From: DASQPA01 sp035644215 | Lineage (GTDB): Bacteria; Acidobacteriota; Thermoanaerobaculia; Multivoradales; UBA5704 | DNA: 64,000 nt | Reading direction: 5' to 3' | NCBI GenBank assembly: GCA_035644215.1 | Contig: DASQPA010000125.1 | Coordinates: forward strand, 1-64,000 | Shown: one piece after another, positions 51,902-62,726 of the stretch | How the letters are laid out: the number at the start of each line of letters is the position of its first letter | Numbering within the stretch: position 1 is the first letter of the stretch | Position numbers and translations under genes: made by a program | Notes under the pieces: generated by a model | What the model was told of the DNA's origin: nothing | The model's database searches: none | The model's input: only the letters and a program-made list of their open reading frames with translations

Positions 51902-54750
51902 ATGGAAGCTGCTATCCAGGCTGTCGGCCAGGTCTCATCCATGAAGCGGTCCCGTACCCTGAAGCTCACCCTCTCGCTCCTTCTGGCAGCGGCGGCGGTC
52001 GCGTTTGGCGGCCTGTCGTTCTACCGCAAGGTGCAGTCCTTCCAGCCGCTGGGCTTCGTCGCCCGGATGGAGGCGAGCGGCGCCGCCCGGGTGGTCGCGG
52101 TCGACGACCCGCGGACCGGCCTGATCGCCGGCGACCAGCTGTTCCTCGCCACCCTCCCCGAGGCCGGCACGGAAGCCGACCTCGTCCACGTCCTGAAGAG
52201 CCAGCCCGAGAGCCGGATCGCCGTCCTCCGCGGCGACCAGGTGATCAAGGTCCTCTACCACCGGCCGCCGCTCGCCATCGACTTCCCCTACCTGCTCGTC
52301 GCCCTCATCGGCGTCGGCTACCTGCTGATCGGCCTCTACACGCTGCTCAAGCACGGGGAGCGCCCGGGGTTCCTCTTCTATCTCTGGTGCCTGGCCTCGG
52401 CGGTCTTCTACCTGCTCTCGGCGGTGCCGCCGGCGGACCTGCTGTACCGCATCGTCTTTACCGGCGACGAGCTGGCCCGGATCTTCCTCCCGGCGCTCAC
52501 CCTCCACCTCTTCCTCGTCTTCCCGGCGCCGCCCGAGGAAGCCGACGCGACGGTCGTGCGGACCGTATATCGTCGCTACCGGCGCTGGACTCCGTTCCTC
52601 TACCTGCCGGCGGCCGTCCTCCTCGCCCTGCAGCTCGACCTCGCCCTGGGCCTCCACCGGCTCTTCGTTCATCCCACGGCCGCGGCGATCGTCACCCTGG
52701 ACCACCTGGAGGTCTACCACCTCATGGTCTACGCCCTGGCCGCCGTGGGCCTCCTCGCCTGGCGGATCGGGCACGGGCGGACCTGGGAGCAGCAGCGCCA
52801 GCTGCAGTGGGTGGCCTTCGGCCTCGCCGGCGGCTACCTGCCGTTCTTCCTCCTCTACGTCGTCCCTCTGGCCCTCGGGCTCCACCGGCCGCAGCTCCTC
52901 ACCGTCCTCGCCGTCCTGCCGCTGGGGCTGGTGCCGGTCGCCTTCGCCTATTCCATCCTGCGCTACAAGCTATGGGACATCGAGATCATCGTCCGCGACA
53001 CGATCTCGGCGACCCTCACCCTGCTCCTGGGGATCATCGGCTTCTCGCTGGTCAACCTGGCGATCCTCCGCGGGGTGCCGCAGGACCTCTCGCTCACCCG
53101 GAACCTCCTCTCCTTCGCCGCCGGGCTCGCCATCGCCGGCCTCCTGGTGCCCACCCGCCGCTCCATTTCCGGCACCCTGGAGCGCTTCCACTACCGGCGC
53201 TCCTTCGGCAAGCGCCGGGCGCTCTCCGACCTCGGCCAGGAGCTGCTCCACGAGCGCGACCTGGGGCGCCTCTGCTCCGCCCTCCTGCGGCAGATCGAAG
53301 AAGGGGTCGAGATCGAGCGCGCCAACCTCTACCTGGTCCAGGGTGGGACGCTCTACCCGGTGCGGTCCGAGCCCGGCCTGCCCGAGCGGCTCTCCCCCGA
53401 GGCGCTGGGCGACGGGCTGTGGGAGGAGAACTACCTCTACCTCTCCGGGGTGTCGCTCTCCACCGAGCCCACGGCGCCCGCCCAGCGGCTGTTCATCGGC
53501 GGCTACCGCTACGCCTTCCCCCTCGCCGTCCTCGGCAGCCGGGTGGGCATCGTCCTGACCGGCTACAAGAAGGACAGGGACCCGCTCAACAGCGAGGACG
53601 TGGAGCTCATCCGCCATCTCTTGAACCAGGCCGCCCTGGCGATCGAGAACGCCCAGCTCCTGGGGCAGCTCCACCAGCAGCTCGACGAGGTCCTCCGTCT
53701 CAAGCGCTACAACGAGGGGATCTTCGAGTCCTCCCCGGCCGGCATCGCGGTCCTCGACCCGGCGGGGCGGGTGGTGTCGGTCAACGCCGCCTTCGTCCAG
53801 CTCGCCGGCCGCGAGCGCGCCGCCCTGCTCGGCCGGCCGCTCGCCGCGTCGCTCCCCGTCCAGCCGCTCCCCCGCCCCGGCGAAGCGCCGGTCGAGGTGA
53901 GCTACTGCGACCCCACCGGCCGCGAGCGCTACCTCCAGCTGTCGCTCGCCGACTTCGCCGGGACAGGCGAGGCGACCGGCGCGGGGGGGCTGGGCGAGAA
54001 CCTCTCGGTGCTCGTCGTCCACGACGTCTCCGAGCGGGTGGCGATGGAGCACGCGCTCCAGGAGAAGGACCGCCTGGCGGCCCTGGGGATGCTGGCGGCC
54101 GGCGTGGCGCACGAGGTCAACACTCCGATCACCGGCATTTCGAGCTACGCCCAGATGCTGCTCTCGGAGACCGCGGAGAACGACCCCCACTACGACATCC
54201 TGAAGAAGGTCGAGCGCCAGACCTTCCGCGCCGCCCGCATCGTCAACAACCTGCTGGAGTTCGCCAAGAACCGGCAGAACGAGCGCCGGCCGGTGGCCTT
54301 GGCGCCGCTGATCACCGAGTCGCTCGACCTCATGGGCGACCGGCCGGGCCGGCGGCGGATCGAGGTCGACTGGCAGCCGCCATCTTTGGACCTGCCGGAG
54401 ATCCGCGTCTTCGGTTGCGACGGCGAGCTGCAGCAGGTGCTGACCAACCTGCTCTTGAATGCCTTGCAGGCGATGGCCGAGCAGGGAGGACGGTTGACCG
54501 TCCGCTTGGAGGCCGACGCGGCGAACGCCCGGGTGCACGTCGACGACACCGGCCCGGGAATCCCCGCCGAACGCCTGGCCCGGATCTTCGAGCCGTTCTA
54601 CTCGACCAAGCTGGCGAGCGGCGGCACTGGCTTAGGTCTCGCCATCAGTTACGATATCGTACGCCGCCACGGCGGGAGCCTCGCGGCGGCGAGCGAGCCC
54701 GGCCGCGGCACCCGCTTCACGGTCGAGCTCCCCCGGCTGGCTCGACCGCT

Positions 54751-54754
<4 letters not shown>
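51902..54754 (+). CDS. NtrB-like membrane sensor histidine kinase (PDZ-like, GAF, PAS)
   Basis: A 950-residue sensor kinase, numbered from ATG 51902; ATG at 51941 (MKRSRTLKLTLSLLL) is an equally good start. One N-terminal helix, a periplasmic PDZ-like segment (about 60-125), then seven or so membrane helices (about 130-385), a GAF domain (about 430-590), a PAS domain (about 615-700) and the kinase core with His737 in GVAHEVNTPITGISSYAQ. The ATPase domain shows LLLNALQAMAEQGG and GGTGLGLAISYDIVRRHGGS. It overlaps the response-regulator gene by four bases, forming a cognate pair. Confidence 0.93.
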
Positions 54755-56133
<1,379 letters not shown>

Positions 56134-56147
56134 TCACGGAAAATCTC

Positions 56148-58850
56148 ATGCGCCGTAGGGTCCCCCTGCTCGTCCTCCTGGCCTGTCTGGCCGGGTTCCC
56201 TCTCCGTCTCTCCGCGGCATCCGCCGCCGCCATGCCCGAACCGTCCGCGGCCGGCGAGGTCTCTGCCGCCGCCGCCAAAACACCGCGGCTCCTCGCCCCA
56301 CTCTCCTTCGGCGAGCTCCCCGAGCTGCCTCCCTTAGACGAGCGCCTGCCGCGGCCGGAGGCCTTCCTCGGCTACCCCCTGGGCGAGCGTTTCACCTCGT
56401 GGGACCGCATCCAGGCCTACCTCGACGCCCTGGCCGCCGCCTCGAACCGGGTCAAGGTCGTAAGCTACGGCGAGACCTACGAGGGGCGGCCGCTCAAGCT
56501 GGTGGCGATCAGCTCGCCCGACAACCTGGCGCACCTCGACGCGCTGCGCCAGGAGCACCTCCGGCTGGCCGACCCCGGTACCCTCTCCCGCGGCGACCGC
56601 GAGCGGCTGGTCGAGCGCCAGCCGCTGGTCGTCTGGCTGGCCTACGGCATCCACGGCAACGAGTCCTCCTCCTCCGAGGCGGCGATGGCCGTCGCCTACG
56701 TGCTGGCGGCCGGCCAGGGCGAGATCCCCGGCCTCCTGCGCAACACCATCCTCCTCATCGATCCGCTGGTCAATCCGGACGGCCGGGAGCGCTACGTCCA
56801 CGCCTTCGAGGAGCGGCGGGGGGGCGAGCCCAACCCGCGGAGCGCCGCCGCCGAGCACTGGGAGCCCTGGCCCGGCGGGCGGCAGAACCACTACCTGGTC
56901 GACCTCAACCGCGACTGGGCCTGGGTCTCCCAGCAGGAGACCCGACAGCGCCTGGTCGCCTACCGCGCCTGGGAGCCGCAGGTCTACGTCGACTTCCACG
57001 AGATGGGGACCGAGGCGAGCTACTTCTTTCCGCCGCCGGCCGAGCCGGTCCACCCGCAGATCGCCCATCGCGTCGTCTCCTGGCTCGACACCTTCGGCCG
57101 GGCCAACGCCCAGGCCTTCGACCACCAGGGCTGGGTCTATTTCAAGGGGCAGAACTACGACCTCTTCTATCCCGGCTACGGCGATTCCTATCCCAGCTTG
57201 CGCGGCGCGGTGGGGATGACCTACGAGATGGCGGGCGGCGGGCGCGGCGGCCTCTCCCTCACCTTGGCCGACGGCAGCCCGCTCACCCTGCCCGACCGCA
57301 TCGCCCGGCACTTCACCACCTCGCTCACCACGGTGCGGACGGCGGTGGCCCACAGCCGGAAGCTCCTCGCCGATTTCGCCGAGACCCGCGAGGGCCCCCC
57401 GGGGCCGGGGCGCACCTACCTCTGGCCGGCCGACCGGCAGGAGGCGAAGGCCCTGGCCGACCTCCTCACCCTCCACGGCATTCGCGTCCGCCAGCTCGGG
57501 GAGACGGCGACGGTCAAGGCGCGGCGGCTCGCCCACACCCCCGGCACCGAGGAGGAGCGGCGTTTCCCGGCCGGCACCTACGCGGTGTCGACCACCCAGC
57601 CGCTGGGCACTCTCGCCCAGGTCCTCCTCGACTACGACGCCCCGATGAGCGAGGCGTTTCTGAACCGCCAGCGCCGGCGCCTGGAGGACAACCTGGCGGG
57701 CGAGTTCTACGACATCACCGCCTGGTCGCTCCCCCTGGCCTTCAACCTCGACACCTGGGTGGTGGCCGGGGAGCCCGGCGGCCTGAAAGCCCCGGCGCCG
57801 CCAGCCCCCGGGATGCACGGCGCGTCCACCTTGGGCTTCCTCGTTCGCCCGCAGGGGCTCGGCAGCTACCGCCTCGCCGCGGCCCTCCAGAAGCGGGGGT
57901 TCCACTACCGGTTGGCCCTCACCGGCTTTTCGGCGGAGGGGGTGGACTACCCCTCCGGCACCCTCTTCATCCCCCGCCACGCCAACCCGGCGGAGCTCGA
58001 CAAGACCCTCTCCGGCCTGCTCGCCGAGGACGGCCTCACGGCCCAGGGGCTCGCCGCCTCCTACGAGATCAAGGGGGTCTCCCTGGGCTCGCGGGACATG
58101 GCGGCGGTCCGCCCGGTGCAGGTCGGCCTGGTGAGCGGCGAAGGCGTCGATCCCACCTCCTTCGGCTTCCTCTGGTCGCTCCTCGACCGCCAGATCGGGG
58201 TGCGCCACGACCGGCTCGACCTGGCGCGCCTGGCCGACGTCGACCTGGGAGAGATCGACGTCCTGCTCCTCCCGGACGGCGACTACGACCGGGTGCCGGA
58301 CAAGACCCGCGAGGCCCTGGACGCCTGGATCAAGGCGGGCGGCGAGCTGGTGGCGATCGGCGACGCGACGGTCTGGCTCTCGGCGCACGAGATGACGACG
58401 ATCAAGAAGTGGGAGCCGCCCAAGGAGGGAGGGGACCCGGAGATCTCCGTCGCCGATCAGCCGCCCCCATCCGGGCTCGCCCTGCGCCCGATCGTCACCC
58501 CCGGGGCTGCCGTGGCGACCCGAATGCAGCCCAATCACCCGCTGACCGTGGGGCTGGAGTCCTCCCCGGCGGTGCTGGTCGAGGGCTCGCTCGTCTTGAA
58601 GACCACCGGCGATCCCCGAAAAGACGTCCTCGTCGCCGCCACCGAGCATCCGGTGGTGGCCGGCTTCGCCTTCCCCGAAGCCGAGGAGCGCCTCGCCGGC
58701 TCGCTCCTGGTGGGCGCCGAGACCCGCGGCAAGGGGAGCGTCATCCTCTTCGCCCACGACCCCGCCTTCCGCCTCTTCTGGCGGGCGACGACGCCGATCC
58801 TGCTGAACGCGATCCTCTACGGGCCGAGCGCGGGGATGGGGGGGCGGTAG
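56148..58850 (+). CDS. Exported M14-family zinc carboxypeptidase-like protein
   Basis: A 900-residue peptidase starting 14 bases after the regulator gene. Signal peptide: RRRVPLLVLLACLAGFPLRL, with cleavage near SAASAAAM. The M14 zinc site is His169 and Glu172 (GIHGNESSSSEAA) with His284 (VDFHEMGTEA); the catalytic glutamate is probably Glu360 in GMTYEMAGG. The C-terminal half (about 590-900) is a beta-rich and glutamine-amidotransferase-like region, as in other large acidobacterial M14 proteins. It probably degrades peptides in the periplasm. Confidence 0.92.
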   Translation: MRRRVPLLVLLACLAGFPLRLSAASAAAMPEPSAAGEVSAAAAKTPRLLAPLSFGELPELPPLDERLPRPEAFLGYPLGERFTSWDRIQAYLDALAAASNRVKVVSYGETYEGRPLKLVAISSPDNLAHLDALRQEHLRLADPGTLSRGDRERLVERQPLVVWLAYGIHGNESSSSEAAMAVAYVLAAGQGEIPGLLRNTILLIDPLVNPDGRERYVHAFEERRGGEPNPRSAAAEHWEPWPGGRQNHYLVDLNRDWAWVSQQETRQRLVAYRAWEPQVYVDFHEMGTEASYFFPPPAEPVHPQIAHRVVSWLDTFGRANAQAFDHQGWVYFKGQNYDLFYPGYGDSYPSLRGAVGMTYEMAGGGRGGLSLTLADGSPLTLPDRIARHFTTSLTTVRTAVAHSRKLLADFAETREGPPGPGRTYLWPADRQEAKALADLLTLHGIRVRQLGETATVKARRLAHTPGTEEERRFPAGTYAVSTTQPLGTLAQVLLDYDAPMSEAFLNRQRRRLEDNLAGEFYDITAWSLPLAFNLDTWVVAGEPGGLKAPAPPAPGMHGASTLGFLVRPQGLGSYRLAAALQKRGFHYRLALTGFSAEGVDYPSGTLFIPRHANPAELDKTLSGLLAEDGLTAQGLAASYEIKGVSLGSRDMAAVRPVQVGLVSGEGVDPTSFGFLWSLLDRQIGVRHDRLDLARLADVDLGEIDVLLLPDGDYDRVPDKTREALDAWIKAGGELVAIGDATVWLSAHEMTTIKKWEPPKEGGDPEISVADQPPPSGLALRPIVTPGAAVATRMQPNHPLTVGLESSPAVLVEGSLVLKTTGDPRKDVLVAATEHPVVAGFAFPEAEERLAGSLLVGAETRGKGSVILFAHDPAFRLFWRATTPILLNAILYGPSAGMGGR

Positions 58851-58876
58851 GGGGGACGTGTCACGGCAGGGCCTTC

Positions 58877-58932
58877 GTAGTCTCTGTAGGCCGGAAGCGC
58901 CTGTGGTTCTGGTGACGTTGGAGGCGCCTGGG
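58877..58932. repeat. Dispersed hairpin element, partial copy 3
   Basis: The segment AGCGCCTGTGGTTCTGGTGA, then CGTTGGAGGCGCCTGGG aligns with 51673-51711 (GACGCCCGTGGTCCTGTCAG, then CGTTGGAGACGCCCTGG). An upstream GTAGTCTCTG resembles the GTAGAGACG arm. The copy is decayed but its position, directly after a gene, is the same as in the other copies. Confidence 0.55.
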
Positions 58933-58992
58933 TGTCAACGACGGTCCGACGCGCGGCGTTGCGCATCGCCTGCGGCGACGGAGCGTCCCGGG

Positions 58993-59092
58993 ACTCAGGG
59001 AGGAGCAAGCGGAGTCAGCCCGGGGTCCCGAGACTCTGGTCCGAGTCACGGAACTCTGGCCAGAGGAAGCGGACTCCAGCTCGGTGCCCCGG
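58993..59092. repeat. Degenerate 20-bp periodic array (5 units)
   Basis: ACTC or AGTC recurs exactly every 20 bases at 58993, 59013, 59033, 59053 and 59073, with partly shared flanks (AAGCGGAGTC / AAGCGGACTC). The units are too diverged to be sure, and the period is 20 rather than 21. It fills part of the 327-base gap before the NusG-like gene. The remainder of the gap shows nothing recognisable apart from element copy 3. Confidence 0.45.
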
Positions 59093-59177
59093 GCCCCACC
59101 CGGAAAGTTGCGTCTCCAGCTATGTTCTGCAACAATTAGCGCTGAACCGCAACGTGCATCGAGGTCGCCGTACGGAC

Positions 59178-59750
59178 GTGCCCATTCTCCGGTCCGAAGT
59201 AGCTCTATCTCCGCCAGATCTCTTTGATTTGGACCTGACGTCGCCCTGGCGCGTGGCCTATGTGCGCAGCCGCCAGGAGAAGGAGCTGGCGCGCCACCTC
59301 CTCCAGCACAGGGTGCCGTTCTACCTGCCCCTGGCGGAGAAGCGGGTGCGCCGGGCCGGACGGCAGTTCGTGTCGCACCTGCCGCTCTTCCCCGGCTACG
59401 TCTTCTTCCGCGGCGCCGCCGGGGAGCGCCGGACGGCCGTCGAGAGCGACCGCGTCGTCTCCATCCTGGAGGTCGCCGATCAGCCGCTCCTCGCAGCCGA
59501 GCTCGCGAGCCTCTGGCGGTTGCAGGAGAGCGGCGCCCCCTTGGTCCCCGTTCCTTACCTGGGACCGGGAGATGCGGTCAAGGTGACCGAGGGGCCGTTC
59601 CGGGGATTCTCCGGGACGGTCCTGCGCGAGAAGGGCCGGACGCGGCTGGTGGTCTCGGTGACCTTCCTGCGCCAGTCGGTGGCCGCGGAGATCGAACGCG
59701 AGGCGCTCGCTCCGCTGGCGAGGCCGCAGCAGGCGCGGCGGGCGGTCTAA
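59178..59750 (+). CDS. NusG paralogue (RfaH/UpxY-like antiterminator)
   Basis: A 190-residue NusG-family protein. The NGN domain begins WRVAYVRSRQEKELARHLLQ and contains FPGYVFFRGA (about 73-82); the KOW domain is GPGDAVKVTEGPFRGFSGTV (about 133-152). GTG at 59178 is the best start. It is the first gene of a glycan cluster rather than sitting with secE or rplK, which identifies it as a specialised paralogue. Such factors load on RNA polymerase early and suppress termination across long polysaccharide operons. Confidence 0.88.
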   Translation: MPILRSEVALSPPDLFDLDLTSPWRVAYVRSRQEKELARHLLQHRVPFYLPLAEKRVRRAGRQFVSHLPLFPGYVFFRGAAGERRTAVESDRVVSILEVADQPLLAAELASLWRLQESGAPLVPVPYLGPGDAVKVTEGPFRGFSGTVLREKGRTRLVVSVTFLRQSVAAEIEREALAPLARPQQARRAV

Positions 59751-59840
59751 GAAGGCGCTTCCGCAAGGAGCGCCAGAGCCCCCTTTCGTCGGTGCATGTA
59801 CACCGAAGGGGGCGGAGCCCGCCCGGACCCTCCCACCACC

Positions 59841-60947
59841 ATGCGCGACCTGATCTTCGTCTCCGCCGGTTTCGAGCTCACGGGCGGCGGCCGTGCGGCC
59901 GCGGCGCGGCTGTTCGCCGCGAGCTGCGCCGCCTACGCCGAGGAACGCCGGATCGGCTTCTCGCTCCTGTCGCTGGGCAGCAACGGCGTCCCGGCCGGGG
60001 GCGTCCCGGTCCGCAGCTTCGGCGGCCGGCAGGGGGCGATGGCGCTCGCCGTCTGGCGGCGGCAGCTCGCGAGGCCGCCGGCCGCCTATGTCTACGATCT
60101 TCTGGGGCTTGCCCGGATCGCCGCCTGGCTGCCGGGGCCGCTCCGCGCCCCCTACCTCGTCCCCCTCTATGGGATCGAGGGCTGGCAGCCCTTGCGCGGC
60201 GACCGCTTCCGGGCTCTGCGCAACGCGACCGTGCGGCTCGCCATCTCCACCTATACCGCCGAGCGGACGCGGGAGGTCAATCCCGGCCTCGGGGAGATCG
60301 CCGTCCTCCCCCTCTGCCTGGAGGAGCGGCAGGCCGCCGGGATCGTCGACCTGGAGATCCTCGCCCGCGCCGGAGAGGGCTACGTCCTGATCGTCGGGCG
60401 GATGGCGGCGAGCGAGCGTTACAAGGGACACGACCAGCTTCTGGCCGCGATCGCAGGCCGGCCGGATCTCCGGCTGGTCGTGGTCGGCGACGGCGACGAC
60501 CGGCCCCGTCTCGAACGGGCGGCCGCGGCCCTGGGGCTCTCGCCGGAGCGGGCGTTCTTCACCGGCTTCGTGAGCGAGGCGACCCGGGCCGAGCTCTACC
60601 GGCGGGCCGCCCTCTTCGCCATGCCCAGCCGCGGCGAGGGGTTCGGGCTCGTCTACCTGGAGGCCATGCGGGCCGGCAAGCCCTGTCTCGCGGCCCGCGG
60701 CGGCGCCGCGGCGGAGGTGGTGGCGGACGGCGAGACCGGTCTCCTCGTCGATCCCGACGACCCCGCGGAGCTCGCCGCCGCCCTCTCCCGCCTGCTCGAC
60801 GACCCGGAGGTCGCCCGGCGGCTGGGCGAGGCCGGCCGGCGGCGCTGCGAGACCGTCTTCACCCCGGAGTGCTTCCGCGCCGGCCTCAGGCCCTACCTCG
60901 ACCAGCTGACCGGCGCCGACACCAGCGATCCCCATGTGCGGCATTAA
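59841..60947 (+). CDS. Glycosyltransferase family 4
   Basis: A 368-residue GT4 (GT-B fold) enzyme. ATG at 59841 gives MRDLIFVSAGFELTGGGRAA; ATG at 59796 would add 15 residues. The donor-binding C-half contains GRMAASERYKGHDQLLAAI, VVVGDGDDRPRLER and the EX7E motif SRGEGFGLVYLEAMRAGKP. It probably adds a sugar in the assembly of the polysaccharide repeat unit. Its 3' end overlaps the next gene by 14 bases. Confidence 0.9.
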   Translation: MRDLIFVSAGFELTGGGRAAAARLFAASCAAYAEERRIGFSLLSLGSNGVPAGGVPVRSFGGRQGAMALAVWRRQLARPPAAYVYDLLGLARIAAWLPGPLRAPYLVPLYGIEGWQPLRGDRFRALRNATVRLAISTYTAERTREVNPGLGEIAVLPLCLEERQAAGIVDLEILARAGEGYVLIVGRMAASERYKGHDQLLAAIAGRPDLRLVVVGDGDDRPRLERAAAALGLSPERAFFTGFVSEATRAELYRRAALFAMPSRGEGFGLVYLEAMRAGKPCLAARGGAAAEVVADGETGLLVDPDDPAELAAALSRLLDDPEVARRLGEAGRRRCETVFTPECFRAGLRPYLDQLTGADTSDPHVRH

Positions 60948-62721
60948 CGGCATCGTGAGCCTCGGCCCCGAGGCAGGTCCGATCGACCGCGAGGAGCTTC
61001 TGCGGACGCGGGAGGCCATGGCCCTGCGCGGCCCGGACGGGGCGGGGACCTGGGTCGCGGACGACGGCCGGGCCGGCCTCGCCAGCCGCCGGCTCGCCAT
61101 CCTCGACCTCTCGCCGGCCGGCGCCCAGCCGATGGCCGATCCGAACGATGGCGCGGTCCAGATCGTCATCAACGGCGAGATCTACAACTTCCGCGCCCTG
61201 CGGGCCGGGCTCGAAGCGGCAGGGCAACGCTTCCGGAGCGACAGCGACACCGAGGTCGTCCTCGCCCTCTATCTGCGGCATGGGGAAGCCTTCCTCCCCC
61301 TCCTCCGCGGCATGTTCGGCCTGGCGATCTGGGATGGGCGCGCCCGCTGCCTCCTCCTCGCCCGTGATCCGCTGGGAATCAAGCCGCTCTACTACGCGGA
61401 AGGCGGCGGCCACCTCCGTTTCGCCTCCCAGGTGAAAGCGCTCGAAGCCGGAGGGACAATCTCCCCCGAGGTCGACCCGGCCGGGCTCGCCGGCTTCCTC
61501 CTCTGGGGATCGGTGCCCGAGCCGTGGACGATCCGCCGCGCCATCCGCGCCCTCCCCGCCGGGCACCTGCTGACCGTCGAGGACGGCCGCCCGAGCGCGC
61601 CGCGGCCCTTCGCCGCGCCCGAGCCCGCGCCCCTATCTCCGGAATTGGCGATCGAGGAATCGGTCGCGGCCCACCTGGTCTCCGACGTGCCGGTCGCCGT
61701 CTTCCTCTCGGCGGGGCTCGACTCGGGGCTGATCGCGGCCCTCGCCCGCCGCCACCTGCCCGAGCCGCCGGCCACCTTCACCCTGGGCTTCGACCTCTTC
61801 GCCGGCACCGCGGCGGACGAGGCGCCGCTCGCCGCCCAGGTGGCGCGGACCCTGGGCACCCGGCACGTCGAGCGCCGGCTGGGTCGGGACGACTTCGCCC
61901 GTCTCTGGCCGGCCGCCCTCGCCGCCATGGACCAACCCTCGATCGACGGCTTCAACACCTTCGTGGTCAGCCGCGCGGCGCACGAGGCGGGGCTCAAGGT
62001 GGTCCTCTCCGGCCTGGGCGGGGACGAGATCTTCGGCAGCTACCCCTCCTTCCGCGACGTGCCGAAGGGTGTCCGGGCGGCGCGCTGGGGTCGCCTCCTG
62101 CCCGGGCTCCAGGCGGCCTGGCCGGCCCTCGCCGCGCGCCTCGTTCCGGGGCGGCCCAAGCTCCCGGGGCTCCTCGCCCACGGCGCCACCCTCCCCGGCA
62201 GCTACTTCCTGCGCCGCGGCCTCTTCCTGCCCGCCGAGCTGCCGGGCCTCCTGGGGAAGGAACGGGCGGCCGAGGCCCTCGCCCTCTACGACCCGATCGC
62301 CGACGCGGCGAAAAGCCTCGCCCCCTGCTCCGGCAATGGCCACGGCCGGCTCGACCCCTGGGTCGCCGTCCACGCCATGGAAACGGCGCAATACATGCGG
62401 AACCAGCTCCTCCGCGACTCCGACTGGGCCTCCATGGCCAGCTCGGTCGAGCTGCGCGTCCCCCTGGTCGACGCCTGGCTCTGCCATCACCTGGCGGCGC
62501 ACGGCTTCGCGCCCGCCCGCGGCGAGGGCAAGGCCGCCCTCGTCCGCCGGCTCGCCCCCGAGCTGCCGGAGGCTCTCTTCCGCCGGAAGAAAAGCGGCTT
62601 CTATATTCCTGTCGCCGAATGGATGCTCCCCGGCACGGCGGCGGTCCCCCCCGCCGGTCGCTCCCGCGCCCTCGCCCGCCGGGTGCTCCAGGAGATCGGG
62701 ATTGAGCTCACGGGCACCTGA
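60934..62721 (+). CDS. Asparagine synthase family protein in polysaccharide cluster
   Basis: A 595-residue glutamine-dependent amidotransferase, paralogous to the one at 24009. The glutaminase site is intact (MCGINGIVS, LRGPDGAGT, INGEIYNFRAL). The PP-loop reads LSAGLDSGLIAAL, with Ala and Gly replacing residues of the usual SGGxDSS. Later motifs are LSGLGGDEIFGSYPSF and SVELRVPLVDAWL. Paralogues in capsule and O-antigen clusters are thought to amidate sugar carboxyls rather than aspartate; that is inferred from context here. Confidence 0.88.
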   Translation: MCGINGIVSLGPEAGPIDREELLRTREAMALRGPDGAGTWVADDGRAGLASRRLAILDLSPAGAQPMADPNDGAVQIVINGEIYNFRALRAGLEAAGQRFRSDSDTEVVLALYLRHGEAFLPLLRGMFGLAIWDGRARCLLLARDPLGIKPLYYAEGGGHLRFASQVKALEAGGTISPEVDPAGLAGFLLWGSVPEPWTIRRAIRALPAGHLLTVEDGRPSAPRPFAAPEPAPLSPELAIEESVAAHLVSDVPVAVFLSAGLDSGLIAALARRHLPEPPATFTLGFDLFAGTAADEAPLAAQVARTLGTRHVERRLGRDDFARLWPAALAAMDQPSIDGFNTFVVSRAAHEAGLKVVLSGLGGDEIFGSYPSFRDVPKGVRAARWGRLLPGLQAAWPALAARLVPGRPKLPGLLAHGATLPGSYFLRRGLFLPAELPGLLGKERAAEALALYDPIADAAKSLAPCSGNGHGRLDPWVAVHAMETAQYMRNQLLRDSDWASMASSVELRVPLVDAWLCHHLAAHGFAPARGEGKAALVRRLAPELPEALFRRKKSGFYIPVAEWMLPGTAAVPPAGRSRALARRVLQEIGIELTGT

Positions 62722-62726
62722 ACGAT

